The notes: generated by a model from the letters alone, not told the origin. A stretch of 64,000 nucleotides of DNA from Yersinia kristensenii (GCF_900460525.1 NZ_UHIY01000001.1:3286001-3350000); one strand, 5' to 3'; numbered from the stretch's first letter, positions 41,415 through 50,755 are shown. Made by a program: numbers and translations.

Positions 41415-42899
41415 ATGTATCCTTACATTCTCGAAGCTGAGGGCATCAGTAAGCAATTTCCTGGCGTCAAGGCACTGAATAAAGTGGGCATTAAAATAAA
41501 ATCAGGTAGTGTCCATGCATTAATGGGAGAGAATGGTGCTGGAAAGTCTACATTGATGAAGTGTTTGATTGGGATATATCATCCAGATGAAGGCTCGATA
41601 AAAGTAAGAGGTGAAACAGTATCTTTTAAGGATACTTTAGATGCACTCCATGCAGGGATTGCAATGATCCATCAAGAGCTAAATTTAGTCCCACATATGA
41701 CAGTTGCAGAAAATATCTGGCTAGGAAGAGAGCCTGTTCACTATGGATTAGTTAATCACGACTTGCTGAACAGTAAAACACGAGATTTATTGCAGTATCT
41801 TAATATAAAATTAAAACCCACCATGATGGTTGGCGAATTAAATATTGCCAGTCAACAGATGGTCGAAATAGCTAAGGCCGTCTCGTATGATGCTGATGTG
41901 TTAATTATGGATGAACCAACATCAGCCTTAACAGAAGGTGAGGTATTCCATCTTTTTACGATCATTAAAGAGTTAAAAGAACAAGGTAAAGGTATTATTT
42001 ATATTAGCCATAAAATGGATGAGGTTTTTGAAATTACAGATGAAGTTAGTATTTTTCGTGATGGCATGTTTGTTGCCACGGATAAGACTGAAAACCTAAC
42101 AAAACAATCACTAATTACCATGATGGTGGGGCGTGAACTGACTCATATGTTCCCAAAATTTAATAATAATATCGGTGAAGAAGTATTAAGAGTCAATGCA
42201 TTACGGCGTGAGGGATTATTCCATGATATTTCATTTTCTGTGAAACGAGGTGAAATACTGGGGGTTGCGGGTTTGGTCGGAGCTGGCCGCAGTGAAGTGA
42301 TGGAAAGCCTGTTTGGCATGCATCCAGCAGATGGCGGCGAAATTTTTATTGAGGGATTACCTGTCCATATTAGTTCACCATCAAAAGCGATTGAGCATGG
42401 ATTAGCTTTTTTGACTGAAGACCGTAAAAAATCAGGATTATTTCTCGTGCTGTCAGTCGTCGAAAATATGAGTATTGTGAATATTTCAGAGTATATTAAT
42501 AAAAGAGGCTTTGTTAGTCATGGGCAAATGGCGCAAGACTGCATGGAGCAGATTAAAAAATTAAATATCAAAACCCCAACCATGGATCAAATAATTAATA
42601 ACCTGAGTGGAGGAAATCAGCAAAAAGTTTTAATTGCACGTTGGTTATTAGCTCAGCCTAAAATACTTATTCTTGATGAACCCACTCGTGGTATTGATGT
42701 CGGTGCAAAATCAGAAATTTATCGTTTAATTAGTGAATTAGCGAATCGTGGTGTTGCTGTTATTTTGGTTTCTTCAGAATTGCCTGAAATTCTCGGTATG
42801 AGTGATAGAGTCATGGTCATGCATGGGGGCCATATTACGGGAATATTAGATAAGCAAGATGCCAGCCAAGAGAAAATAATGGCGCTGGCCTCTGAATAA
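41415..42899 (+). CDS. sugar ABC transporter ATP-binding protein (RbsA-like, two nucleotide-binding domains)
   Basis: A 494-residue tandem ATPase of CUT2 importers. The first domain has Walker A GENGAGKST, Walker B VLIMDEPTSAL and an H-loop in YISHKMDE. The second domain has a degenerate Walker A (GLVGAGRSE), signature LSGGNQQKV and Walker B ILILDEPTRGIDVG. This asymmetry is normal for RbsA and MglA. The start is ATG 41415, eight bases after GGAG. The gap of about 185 bases from the binding-protein gene is long for an operon and may hold an attenuating structure. Confidence 0.9.
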   Translation: MYPYILEAEGISKQFPGVKALNKVGIKIKSGSVHALMGENGAGKSTLMKCLIGIYHPDEGSIKVRGETVSFKDTLDALHAGIAMIHQELNLVPHMTVAENIWLGREPVHYGLVNHDLLNSKTRDLLQYLNIKLKPTMMVGELNIASQQMVEIAKAVSYDADVLIMDEPTSALTEGEVFHLFTIIKELKEQGKGIIYISHKMDEVFEITDEVSIFRDGMFVATDKTENLTKQSLITMMVGRELTHMFPKFNNNIGEEVLRVNALRREGLFHDISFSVKRGEILGVAGLVGAGRSEVMESLFGMHPADGGEIFIEGLPVHISSPSKAIEHGLAFLTEDRKKSGLFLVLSVVENMSIVNISEYINKRGFVSHGQMAQDCMEQIKKLNIKTPTMDQIINNLSGGNQQKVLIARWLLAQPKILILDEPTRGIDVGAKSEIYRLISELANRGVAVILVSSELPEILGMSDRVMVMHGGHITGILDKQDASQEKIMALASE

Positions 42900-42918
42900 T
42901 TGTAAGAAGGTAATGATA

Positions 42919-43959
42919 ATGAATAATGTAAAAATTGACAAAGCACTGACGGTTAGCTCAATAAAAGAACATTCTTTCATGGTCGGACTAAAAGAAAAGC
43001 TACCTAAAGATACGGGTATTTTTATTGTTATGGTTGGTATTGCATTGATTTTTGAGCTTCTCGGTTGGTTTATTCGCGACCAATCATTTTTATTGAATCC
43101 TAATCGATTATTACTAATTATCTTGCAGGTGGCAATTATTGGTATTATTGCAGTGGGGGTAACTCAAGTCATTATCACTACCGGTATTGACCTCTCCTCA
43201 GGCTCTTTAATTGCATTAACTGCTGTAGTCGCCGCCAGTCTGGCACAAACATCAGACAGTATTTCCCCCATGTATCCACACTTATTAGATTTACCTGCGG
43301 CTATTCCTATTACCGCAGGGATCGGGGTTGGAATAATATGCGGTTTTATTAATGGTTTTTTGATTACCCGCACGGGGATCCCGCCATTTATTGCAACATT
43401 GGGAATGATGGTTTCTGCCCGGGGGCTTGCCCAATATTATACCAAAGGCAATCCGGTGAGTTTTCTCTCTGATGATTTTACGGCTATCGGGCAAGGTGCG
43501 ATGCCGGTCATTATTTTCTTGGTTATTGCCGTTATCTTTCATATTGCTCTGAAACATACCCGCTACGGTAAGTACGTGTATGCCATTGGTGGGAATATGA
43601 TTTCCGCAAAAGTTTCAGGTATTAATGTTAATAAATATCTGGTGCTGGTTTATACCATCGCAGGAGGATTGGCAGGTCTTGCGGGAGTTGTTCTGGCGGC
43701 TCGAGTGAGTAGTGGGCAATCGAGCATGGGTCAGTCGTATGAGCTGGATGCCATCGCCGCCGCAGTGATTGGCGGTAGTAGTCTAATGGGGGGGGTGGGG
43801 CGTATTACCGGCACCGTCATTGGCGCGGTGATTTTGGGCCTGATCAAAAGTGGCTTTACTTTTATTGGTGTAGATTCATACATTCAAGACATTATTAAAG
43901 GGATCATTATTGTTAGTGCTGTGGCTATCGATATGCATCGCAATCGCAAAAAACGCTAG
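42919..43959 (+). CDS. sugar ABC transporter permease (CUT2 type)
   Basis: An inner-membrane permease of 346 residues with about ten helices. CUT2 signature elements are ITTGIDLSSGSLIALTAV, ARGLAQYYTKGNP, YAIGGNMISAKVSGINV and the coupling-helix region AIAAAVIGGSSLMGGVG. The start at 42919 has eight-base spacing to AGAAGG; the earlier ATG at 42913 is too close. It completes a binding protein-ATPase-permease trio with no visible catabolic enzyme, so the RpiB-like isomerase 1.1 kb downstream is the only nearby candidate partner. Confidence 0.88.
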   Translation: MNNVKIDKALTVSSIKEHSFMVGLKEKLPKDTGIFIVMVGIALIFELLGWFIRDQSFLLNPNRLLLIILQVAIIGIIAVGVTQVIITTGIDLSSGSLIALTAVVAASLAQTSDSISPMYPHLLDLPAAIPITAGIGVGIICGFINGFLITRTGIPPFIATLGMMVSARGLAQYYTKGNPVSFLSDDFTAIGQGAMPVIIFLVIAVIFHIALKHTRYGKYVYAIGGNMISAKVSGINVNKYLVLVYTIAGGLAGLAGVVLAARVSSGQSSMGQSYELDAIAAAVIGGSSLMGGVGRITGTVIGAVILGLIKSGFTFIGVDSYIQDIIKGIIIVSAVAIDMHRNRKKR

Positions 43960-43991
43960 TTATTCGTCGTGAATACCTATTGATTGCTGGT

Positions 43992-44014
43992 TGTGTAATA
44001 ATATAACATTACAT
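43992..44014 (+). promoter_or_regulatory. Zur box upstream of zinT
   Basis: GTAATAATATAACATTAC (43995-44012) is an interrupted palindrome with the TATAAC core of the enterobacterial Zur consensus (GTTATA-TATAAC), 27 bases before the zinT start. Confidence 0.65.
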
Positions 44015-44040
44015 AATCAGCAATCAGTTAGGAGTAATTT

Positions 44041-44700
44041 ATGCTCAGAAAATTGACCCATCTATCCATCATTACACTCAGTGTTTGCATATCATTGACC
44101 AGTTTTAATTCATTTGCGCACGGTAAACATAGCCACGGACATCAACAATCGGAATCTGCACGTAAAGCAAATGAGGGTGTTTTTACAGATAAAGAAGTTA
44201 AAGACAGACTGCTCAGTGATTGGGATGGAGTCTGGCAATCTATTAATCCATATCTATTGAAGGGAGATTTAGATCCAGTCTTGATCGATAAAGCGAAAAA
44301 GAATAAAAACAAAACAGTTGAGGAATACAGAAAATATTATAAAAAGGGCTACGCTACAGATATCACCATGATTGGTATTGAAAATAATACTATTGATTTC
44401 CATACCCCTGAAGCGGTGAACTCCTGCCAATACCGCTACTCCGGCTTTAAAATCATGCACTATGAATCGGGTAAGAAGGGGGTGCGTTATTTATATGAAT
44501 GCCAAGATACCCACTCTAAAGCACCTAAGTATGTCCAATTTAGTGACCACATTATTGAACCGCAAAAATCCCATCACTTCCATATTTACATGGGTAACGA
44601 GTCACAAGAAAAACTGCTTAAAGAAATGGATAACTGGCCGACTTTTTACCCGATAACTTTAGATAAAGATGATATTGTCCACGAGCTGTTGCATCACTAA
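44041..44700 (+). CDS. zinT: ZinT periplasmic zinc-binding protein
   Basis: A periplasmic metal chaperone of 219 residues that helps zinc recruitment with ZnuABC. The signal peptide ends near FA|HGKHSHGH, exposing a His-rich N-terminus. The calycin-like ZinT domain has the metal His residues in KSHHFHIYMG and a His-rich end (HELLHH). The family is induced by zinc starvation through Zur, and a matching operator is present. ATG follows TTAGGAGT. A hairpin terminator follows. Confidence 0.95.
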   Translation: MLRKLTHLSIITLSVCISLTSFNSFAHGKHSHGHQQSESARKANEGVFTDKEVKDRLLSDWDGVWQSINPYLLKGDLDPVLIDKAKKNKNKTVEEYRKYYKKGYATDITMIGIENNTIDFHTPEAVNSCQYRYSGFKIMHYESGKKGVRYLYECQDTHSKAPKYVQFSDHIIEPQKSHHFHIYMGNESQEKLLKEMDNWPTFYPITLDKDDIVHELLHH

Positions 44701-44706
44701 GGATAT

Positions 44707-44739
44707 AAAAAAGCTGCGCAGGTGAGTTGCGCGGCTTTA
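44707..44739 (+). terminator. terminator of zinT
   Basis: AAAGCTGCGCA / TGCGCGGCTTT stem with a 7-base loop, just after the stop codon. Confidence 0.75.
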
Positions 44740-44757
44740 GTTTAGATAACAATATGA

Positions 44758-44892
44758 TTATCCTGCGGTAATTCTGCCGTCCTGAATCGGGCGAGTGAAA
44801 TTAAAATTCAACCGGTTGACCGTTTTATCGCCGACAATTTTGTCATCATTAATTTCGCAGACTATCAGCATCATCATTATCTCGTATTTCAC
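44758..44892 (-). pseudogene. possible C-terminal gene remnant between zinT and rpiB-like gene
   Basis: On the minus strand a short frame of about 44 codons reads like the end of a folded domain (EINDDKIVGDKTVNRLNF then NFTRPIQDGRITAG) and ends in TAA, but has no proper start and is closed by a stop upstream. The style recalls the last strands of an NTF2-like protein. It may equally be chance. Confidence 0.25.
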
Positions 44893-45079
44893 TTACAACG
44901 CTCAGTTCGAGCATGCCAGCCAATGACCATCATCTCCTGATTCCTCTGATCTGTGATGTGTGTAGAACTAATTTCCATTAAAATTGAAATGTTGTTTTAC
45001 TAATGTTATGTTCGCTATAATTAAACTAAACAACATATTCAATGGATCCTATTTCATTGACCTAATCGGAGAGAACATA

Positions 45080-45718
45080 ATGAAAATTGCACTGATGATG
45101 GAAAACAGTCAGGCAACTAAAAACGCGATAATCCTGAAAGAGCTAAACGCCGTAGCTTCGGAAAAAGCGTACCCGGTATACAACGTAGGTATGAGTGATG
45201 AAAATGACCATCATCTGACTTATATCCATCTGGGAATTATGGCTAGCATTCTGCTTAACTCTAAAGCCGTCGATTTCGTGGTAACGGGTTGTGGCACCGG
45301 TCAGGGTGCAATGATGTCATTGAATATTCACCCTGGTGTTGTGTGCGGCTATTGCATAGATCCAGCAGATGCTTTCCTGTTTGCTCAGATTAACAACGGG
45401 AATGCGCTGTCACTGCCATACGCCAAAGGTTTTGGCTGGGGTGCTGAACTGAATGTGCGTTACATCTTTGAGAAAGCGTTTACCGGAGTGAAAGGCGAAG
45501 GCTACCCACTGGACCGTAAAGAGCCGCAAGTGCGTAACGCAGGTATCTTGAACCAAGTGAAAGCGGCGGTAGTGAAAGAAAACTATCTGGATACACTGCG
45601 CGCTATCGACCCAGAATTGGTGAAAACAGCGGTTAGCGGCGAACGCTTCCAGCAGTGCTTCTTCGACAACTGTCAGGTTGAAGAAATCAAAGCATTTGTG
45701 AAGAAAATTCTGGCGTAA
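45080..45718 (+). CDS. RpiB/LacA/LacB-family sugar isomerase
   Basis: A 212-residue protein of the RpiB/LacAB fold. The segment VDFVVTGCGTGQGAMMSLNIHPGVVCGYC carries the conserved anion-binding and catalytic-Cys region of the family (GTGxG), and DPADAFLFAQINNGNALSLP the second half. It is about 60 residues longer than RpiB. Longer members include the DhuI-type isomerases of unsaturated-uronate metabolism, so the substrate may be a uronate or sugar phosphate. The start at 45080 lies behind CGGAGAG. No pathway partner is adjacent except the CUT2 transporter upstream of zinT. Confidence 0.75.
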   Translation: MKIALMMENSQATKNAIILKELNAVASEKAYPVYNVGMSDENDHHLTYIHLGIMASILLNSKAVDFVVTGCGTGQGAMMSLNIHPGVVCGYCIDPADAFLFAQINNGNALSLPYAKGFGWGAELNVRYIFEKAFTGVKGEGYPLDRKEPQVRNAGILNQVKAAVVKENYLDTLRAIDPELVKTAVSGERFQQCFFDNCQVEEIKAFVKKILA

Positions 45719-45737
45719 TAATTGACGTTAATGTCAA

Positions 45738-45770
45738 AAAACAAGGCTCCTGAAAAGGAGCCTTTTGTTT
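45738..45770. terminator. bidirectional terminator between isomerase and ygeR
   Basis: AAACAAGGCTCCT / AGGAGCCTTTTGTTT with a GAAA loop, a strong stem with A- and T-runs on both sides. Confidence 0.85.
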
Positions 45771-45808
45771 ATCTGCCAAGCATAAAACCCAATAAAATCG
45801 CTAATTAA

Positions 45809-46555
45809 CTAGCACTTAGGCGGTGTTCCTGGCGGTGGTAGATAACGCAGTGGGTCCAGTGCAGTTGCCCGGTAGCGAATCTGAAAATGCAGCATCAGGG
45901 TATCTGTTCCAGAGCTTCCCATGGTGGCTATTTTCTGCCCGGCTTTCACGTCCTGAGCATTATTGACCAGCATGGTGTCGTTATGGGCGTAAGCGGTGAT
46001 GAAATCTTCCCCGTGCTTAATCATGATGAGATTGCCATAACCACGCAGTTGATTCCCGACGTACACCACACGCCCTTTGGCTGATGCATAAACTGGTTGC
46101 CCGCGTTTACCCGCAATATCGATCCCCTTGTTGCCGCCATCGGCAGTGGAATACTTGGATATAACTTGGCCGCTGGTAGGCCAACGCCAGCAACGGCTTG
46201 CTCCGGGCGGTGGCGTTGATTTAGCCAGTGCAGTATTCGATGATTTCCGTTTATTTGATGTCAAACGGCCAGATGAAGTCGAGCTATCAAGTTGCAGTTT
46301 TTGCCCAACTTCCAACCGATAAGGGGGTTTTAGTTTGTTGATACGGGCAAGATCACTGACTTCACTGTCACTGATCCAGGCAATAAAATAGAGAGTATCG
46401 CCCTTTTTGACGGTATAGGATTTGTCGTTGTAACTGCCTTTGGGTAGCTTGGCATAGTCACGATTTGATTTGTTTGAGCACCCACCTAATAGCAAGATAA
46501 CCATTGCATATAACGCCAACCGTGGCCACAACCGTATTCTGCTTTTCGTGTTCAA
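45809..46555 (-). CDS. ygeR: YgeR/ActS-like LysM and M23-domain lipoprotein
   Basis: A 248-residue outer-membrane lipoprotein (lipobox LLGGC at about residue 26). A LysM peptidoglycan-binding domain (YTVKKGDTLYFIAW to VGQKLQL) is followed by a LytM/M23 domain (about 140-245) with ADGGNKGIDIAGKRGQPVYA. The zinc-ligand residues of active M23 enzymes are not all present, as in E. coli YgeR (ActS), which activates the amidase AmiC. The start codon is TTG, supported by AAAGGGG upstream; no ATG fits. Transcribed alone, convergent with the isomerase gene. Confidence 0.9.
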   Translation of the reverse strand: MNTKSRIRLWPRLALYAMVILLLGGCSNKSNRDYAKLPKGSYNDKSYTVKKGDTLYFIAWISDSEVSDLARINKLKPPYRLEVGQKLQLDSSTSSGRLTSNKRKSSNTALAKSTPPPGASRCWRWPTSGQVISKYSTADGGNKGIDIAGKRGQPVYASAKGRVVYVGNQLRGYGNLIMIKHGEDFITAYAHNDTMLVNNAQDVKAGQKIATMGSSGTDTLMLHFQIRYRATALDPLRYLPPPGTPPKC

Positions 46556-46977
46556 AACGTCCCCTTTATTATCGTGATTTCAAATTCCCTCAGTCGGTTA
46601 TAGTAACATTTGAACCTTAAGCGTCAAAAGCCAGAACCAGGGTATTATTTAGAATTTGAATCACGACAAGCCTGATAACCGTGGCTATCAGGCCTGATGA
46701 TGACGTGGAAATTATTTTTTGTTAACCACAGATATTGCTTCAATAACGAAAGTTTCCAGTGGTTGCAAGGTGGCAATCATCGGTTTGTGGTAATCATCTG
46801 CAAGCGTTGAATTAATGCCGTATACCGGTTTGAGGGTAATTCCATAGTTCCTCCGGTTTTAATTAAACTATTATCGGCAGGAACATATTAATATTTATTC
46901 AAAACAGTTGGTTGCAATTTGTATAAAAAAACCATGTCTGATGGTTCATAAAGAGAGGTATAGAGCCGCCATTAAAA
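46556..46977. other. 422-base region between ygeR and yjbR-like gene
   Basis: Contains a short hairpin (GCCTGATA / TATCAGGC near 46670-46694), a probable gene remnant (46712-46858) and AT-rich sequence with the ygeR promoter. Confidence 0.45.
46712..46858 (-). pseudogene. possible C-terminal gene remnant
   Basis: On the minus strand a stop-bounded frame of 48 codons reads YGITLKPVYGINSTLADDYH, then KPMIATLQPLETFVIEAIS, and ends in NKK and TAA. It looks like the tail of an enzyme, not random sequence, but it lacks any start or upstream coding frame. A GGAGG plus ATG in another frame of the same strand encodes only 22 codons. I cannot name the family. Confidence 0.35.
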
Positions 46978-47643
46978 CTATTTTTTAGCGGCAAGTGCGT
47001 AGCTGTGGTCAATACGCAAATAAAGCTCCTCAAGAGAAAGCGAGCCGTCTAAACAAAGTGAAAGCCAGTGTTTTTTATTCATATGATAAGCACGAAAATA
47101 TCGCGTGTTATCAATGATTTCAGCGACATTTTCAGGGCTGGCCCGGAGGTTAAGTACATCACAGAGAGCAGAGTCATCCACTCCTAATTTATTTTTGGGA
47201 ATAAGCAACAATGCACCGTACCATTTGGCGTTATCCGCCCGCCGCCAGATGGCGTTAGTGGGGAATTTTGCCCACAAAAATTCTAACTCATCGCCGTATT
47301 TTGAACGGATATATTGAATAACGGCTTGCGCGTGCTCACTTTTAAAGATGTACGACTCAAAGCACTTTTGGGCAATATCAGACAATACCTTTCCATATTC
47401 TGCCCGCACGCGGCCGACAAAAGCCCCACAACTTCCCGGCACAAGATGGAGTACATATTCCTCGTTAGAGCCAGTATCAGTCAACGTTGCTGAAACGTGT
47501 TCAAGCTTAGAAACTGTTATGACCATTGCAAACTGGCCGTCTAACAGACGAGTACTGTAGTGATAATCATTCCCACACTCGGTAAAACCGTAATTGAGCA
47601 GGCGTTGTGAAACCGCTTTTTTATTTTTGAACAACAGAAGCAT
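46978..47643 (-). CDS. YjbR/MmcQ-family protein
   Basis: A 221-residue protein. Residues about 105-215 form the MmcQ/YjbR domain (CyaY-like fold), seen in YIRSKYGDELEFLWAKFPTNAIWRRADNAKWYGALL, with the Asn/Trp-rich motif, and YHMNKKHWLSLCLDGSLSLEEL. The N-terminal 100 residues are an extension with no assignment. The function of the family is unsettled; DNA binding has been suggested. The start at 47643 lies five bases after GAGG; the frame is open 52 codons further but lacks initiation signals. Confidence 0.78.
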   Translation of the reverse strand: MLLLFKNKKAVSQRLLNYGFTECGNDYHYSTRLLDGQFAMVITVSKLEHVSATLTDTGSNEEYVLHLVPGSCGAFVGRVRAEYGKVLSDIAQKCFESYIFKSEHAQAVIQYIRSKYGDELEFLWAKFPTNAIWRRADNAKWYGALLLIPKNKLGVDDSALCDVLNLRASPENVAEIIDNTRYFRAYHMNKKHWLSLCLDGSLSLEELYLRIDHSYALAAKK

Positions 47644-47961
47644 AGTAACCTCGCTGTTGTGATTGAATTTTAATGGCTGATGACTCGCCAGAAACTTAAT
47701 AATCTGAAAGCCTGCTGCAAAAGTGGGGGACGGCCATCCACGGTGCCAGGTAAGCTTTTGTTTAGGTTTGATCGTACGGCATTGGGTAGCAGCGAGCATA
47801 ATGTATCTTTATGTATTCATTATACTGCCTTTGTCCTTATTTCTGGTCGCAAATTTTGATAAAAAGACATGAAAAATCCACGCAACTGCGTGGATTTTAT
47901 GGTTTTTTTGCGATTCTCATGAGATTTAGCGAAACCTCATGAGACAACAGAAGTTAGTTGT
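47644..47961. other. 318-base gap between yjbR-like gene and ychF
   Basis: Holds the leader and promoter of the YjbR-type gene and the ychF terminator. No further feature seen. Confidence 0.4.
47873..47903 (-). terminator. terminator of ychF
   Basis: ATCCACGCA / TGCGTGGAT stem with flanking A- and T-runs, about 60 bases beyond the ychF stop on the minus strand. Confidence 0.8.
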
Positions 47962-49053
47962 TTAGACGTTGAACAGGAAGTTCATCACATCGCCATCTTT
48001 TACGATGTATTCTTTACCTTCTGAGCGCATTTTCCCAGCTTCTTTCGCACCTTGCTCACCTTTGTAGGTAATAAAGTCGTCAAATGCGATAGTTTGTGCC
48101 CGGATAAAGCCTTTTTCAAAGTCGGTATGAATTTTCCCTGCGGCTTGTGGAGCTGTAGCACCTACAGGAATGGTCCAGGCGCGAACTTCTTTAACACCGG
48201 CGGTGAAGTAGGTTTGCAGATTCAACAGTTCATAACCGGCGCGGATCACCCGGTTCAGACCAGGCTCTTCAATACCCAACTCGGCCATAAATTCAGCACG
48301 GTCTTCATCTTCCAGCTCAGCGATATCAGATTCAACGGCAGCACAAACGGCCACCACAACAGAACCTTCACCCGCAGCGATAGCCCGTACTTGATCCAAA
48401 TAGGGGTTATTTTCGAAACCATCTTCATTGACATTAGCAATGTACATCGTAGGTTTCAGTGTCAGGAAGCTCAAATAACGGATTGCCGCTTTATCTTCTG
48501 CTGTCAGGTTCAACGCACGCAGCATGCCTGCATTTTCTAAATGTGGCAGACATTTTTCCAATGCCTCCAGTTCAGCTTTAGCGTCTTTATCGCCGCCTTT
48601 GGCTTTCTTTTGCACACGATGAATAGCACGTTCGCAAGTTTCCAAATCGGAAAGAGCCAATTCAGTATTGATGGTGTCAATATCATCCACTGGATCAACT
48701 TTGCCAGCAACATGGATGATATTGTCATTTTCAAAGCAACGTACCACATGGCCAATAGCTTCAGTTTCACGAATATTAGTCAGGAATTGGTTACCCAGAC
48801 CTTCGCCTTTGGACGCCCCTTTGACCAGACCGGCAATATCAACGAACTCCATGGTCGTTGGCAAGATGCGCTGAGGTTTAACAATCTCGGCCAGTTGATC
48901 CAGACGCGGGTCCGGCATTGGCACCACGCCCGTATTGGGTTCAATGGTGCAGAACGGGAAGTTAGCTGCTTCGATACCCGCTTGTGTCAACGCGTTGAAC
49001 AGGGTGGATTTACCAACGTTAGGCAGGCCCACAATACCGCATTTGAATCCCAT
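47962..49053 (-). CDS. ychF: YchF (OLA1) redox-regulated ATPase
   Basis: A ribosome-associated P-loop ATPase of the Obg superfamily, 363 residues. G1 is [11 protein letters not shown] at residues 8-18, and G3 is [14 protein letters not shown]. The G4 position reads NVNE instead of NKxD, which explains preference for ATP over GTP in this family. A C-terminal TGS domain ends in [13 protein letters not shown]. In E. coli ychF follows pth; here an unrelated gene on the opposite strand sits between them. A good ribosome site (AAGGTG) precedes ATG. Confidence 0.96.
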   Translation of the reverse strand: MGFKCGIVGLPNVGKSTLFNALTQAGIEAANFPFCTIEPNTGVVPMPDPRLDQLAEIVKPQRILPTTMEFVDIAGLVKGASKGEGLGNQFLTNIRETEAIGHVVRCFENDNIIHVAGKVDPVDDIDTINTELALSDLETCERAIHRVQKKAKGGDKDAKAELEALEKCLPHLENAGMLRALNLTAEDKAAIRYLSFLTLKPTMYIANVNEDGFENNPYLDQVRAIAAGEGSVVVAVCAAVESDIAELEDEDRAEFMAELGIEEPGLNRVIRAGYELLNLQTYFTAGVKEVRAWTIPVGATAPQAAGKIHTDFEKGFIRAQTIAFDDFITYKGEQGAKEAGKMRSEGKEYIVKDGDVMNFLFNV

Positions 49054-49320
49054 GTTTTATATCACCTTAAATAACTTAAAAATCAACCAGTTAGATTTAA
49101 CTGGCCGATGTAATCAAAATTTATGCCGCCATTATACACATAATGACGATTTATCTCGATCATGCTCTTTCGTTGTGGATATAGCTTTTGTCGTAATGGA
49201 CGATAGGTACTTGATTTTTCTAACTCTGTGCCCGAGATCACGCTTCTGCTCTCTGAAGTTTTCTGATTAATGTCCGATAACAATTCATTAGGGTCTGCAT
49301 ACTGAATTTGGATTATCCCC

Positions 49321-49779
49321 ATGGAAATGAATATTTATAAATGGTTGATAGTGATTTTATGTGGGGGTGCGCTAGGTATTTTAGGCATGCGGTTTCTGAC
49401 GGCAGATACCGAACCGTCGGGGCCAACTTTTGCCCAGTTAGTAGACCAATATGGCGTGCAGATAGAAAATCAATCAGGTAAAAGCGTGAGATATGTGGGT
49501 TACAAAAAAAAGACGCTGTATGAGGATTTTGATAGTGTTCAACTGACGTTCACTGCCATAAATGACAAATTCGAGCGTAGCCACGATTTATCTGATAATA
49601 AGAAAAAAGCGGCTGATTGGGAGAAGCTTTTTTGCAGCGACACACTACAAGATATCGCGAATGAATATGACGGCAAAAGTAATCATTTTCTCGGGCGCGT
49701 TAGAGTGATTATTGCCAGTGTTGTCCTGACCGATGAAGGCCAGCAGGGAATCAATGCGTTGTGCAATAAAAACGAATAA
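49321..49779 (+). CDS. hypothetical membrane-anchored protein between ychF and pth
   Basis: A 152-residue protein that I do not recognise. One N-terminal hydrophobic helix (about residues 7-26, WLIVILCGGALGILGMRF) suggests a signal anchor or uncleaved signal, with the remaining 125 residues outside the cytoplasm. That part contains FAQLVDQYGVQIENQSGKSV and two cysteines (FCSDTL and ALCNK) that could form a disulfide. The ribosome site before ATG 49321 is poor. Its position breaks the conserved ychF-pth pair, so it may be a lineage-specific insertion. Confidence 0.65.
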   Translation: MEMNIYKWLIVILCGGALGILGMRFLTADTEPSGPTFAQLVDQYGVQIENQSGKSVRYVGYKKKTLYEDFDSVQLTFTAINDKFERSHDLSDNKKKAADWEKLFCSDTLQDIANEYDGKSNHFLGRVRVIIASVVLTDEGQQGINALCNKNE

Positions 49780-49833
49780 AGTGGGAAGTAACTTCCCCGG
49801 TGCACCGGCGCTTTCCGGGGAACGGGCGAACCG

Positions 49834-50424
49834 CTATGCCGTGGCTTTAAAGGAATGCAGGCGATTCATTGCTTTGGTGATATCTTCTTTCAACAGCACT
49901 TCAGTACAGCGAATAGACTCATCAATCGCGTCGTCAATTAAGGTTTGTTCGCTAGCAGGCGGTTTACCGAGAACAAAACCGGTGACTTTACTTTTATCAC
50001 CAGGGTGGCCGATGCCAATGCGTAAACGATAGAAATTGGGATTATTGCCGAGCCTGCTCTGAATATCTTTCAGGCCATTATGGCCACCATTACCCCCTCC
50101 CAACTTCAATTTTGCCACACCGGGTGGAATATCCAGTTCATCATGTGCGACTAAAATTTCTTCCGGTAAGATGCGGTAAAACCCAGCCATCGCCGCAACC
50201 GCCTTGCCACTTAAATTCATAAATGTAGACGGCACCAGTAAGCGCACATCTTGGCCCGCCAGGTTTAACCGTGCGGTATAACCGAAGAATTTGCTCTCTT
50301 CTTTCAGTTGTTGGTTATGGCGCTGCGCCAATAAGTCCACATACCAAGCCCCCGCATTATGGCGAGTTTGGGCATATTCAGCGCCCGGATTTGCTAGTCC
50401 AACGATTAATTTAATGCTGCTCAC
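49834..50424 (-). CDS. pth: peptidyl-tRNA hydrolase
   Basis: A 196-residue essential enzyme that frees tRNA from stalled peptidyl-tRNA. Family motifs are [20 protein letters not shown] (with Asn and the catalytic His), FMNLSGKAV, and [11 protein letters not shown] with the catalytic Asp. [12 protein letters not shown] is intact. The length is normal. It is followed on the opposite strand by the orphan gene instead of ychF. Confidence 0.96.
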   Translation of the reverse strand: MSSIKLIVGLANPGAEYAQTRHNAGAWYVDLLAQRHNQQLKEESKFFGYTARLNLAGQDVRLLVPSTFMNLSGKAVAAMAGFYRILPEEILVAHDELDIPPGVAKLKLGGGNGGHNGLKDIQSRLGNNPNFYRLRIGIGHPGDKSKVTGFVLGKPPASEQTLIDDAIDESIRCTEVLLKEDITKAMNRLHSFKATA

Positions 50425-50755
50425 GTCGTCATTCGCTATTACTAAAGGAATTAAAGTGAGACAGTTTACCCGTCATGGCGCGTAATGACAAAACTGCCAA
50501 TATGAATTTATTTGGAATTAATAGTTCAATATGTGAATAGTTAATCTATGGAATAATTCAATTTCGATGCCAAATGTCTGGAAAGTGTAAAGATTTGTCG
50601 AAATATATTCCTTAGATGTGATCGTCAGCGCAACACTTTCATTGGCCGTCTGACTATACTGAGTTATTAGGTGGACATGAATAATCGCATTAAGCAAGTA
50701 TTTTTGAATACTTAGCGAAGTGATTATTTATTGGCAACTCAAGTGGAGGTGGCTT
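50425..50755. other. divergent promoter region pth / ychH
   Basis: AT-rich sequence containing a good -10 element for ychH (TATACT at about 50653) and the GGAGG ribosome site just before its ATG. No operator recognised. Confidence 0.45.

Larger units (their letters stand above)
44701..45079. other. non-coding region between zinT and isomerase gene
   Basis: Contains the zinT terminator, a doubtful gene remnant (44758-44892) and the isomerase promoter region. No operator is recognisable. Confidence 0.4.

Noticed and set aside
48052..49074. Long open frames antisense to ychF (162 and 177 codons)
   Set aside because: They mirror the codon pattern of a highly conserved gene on the other strand; no initiation signals.
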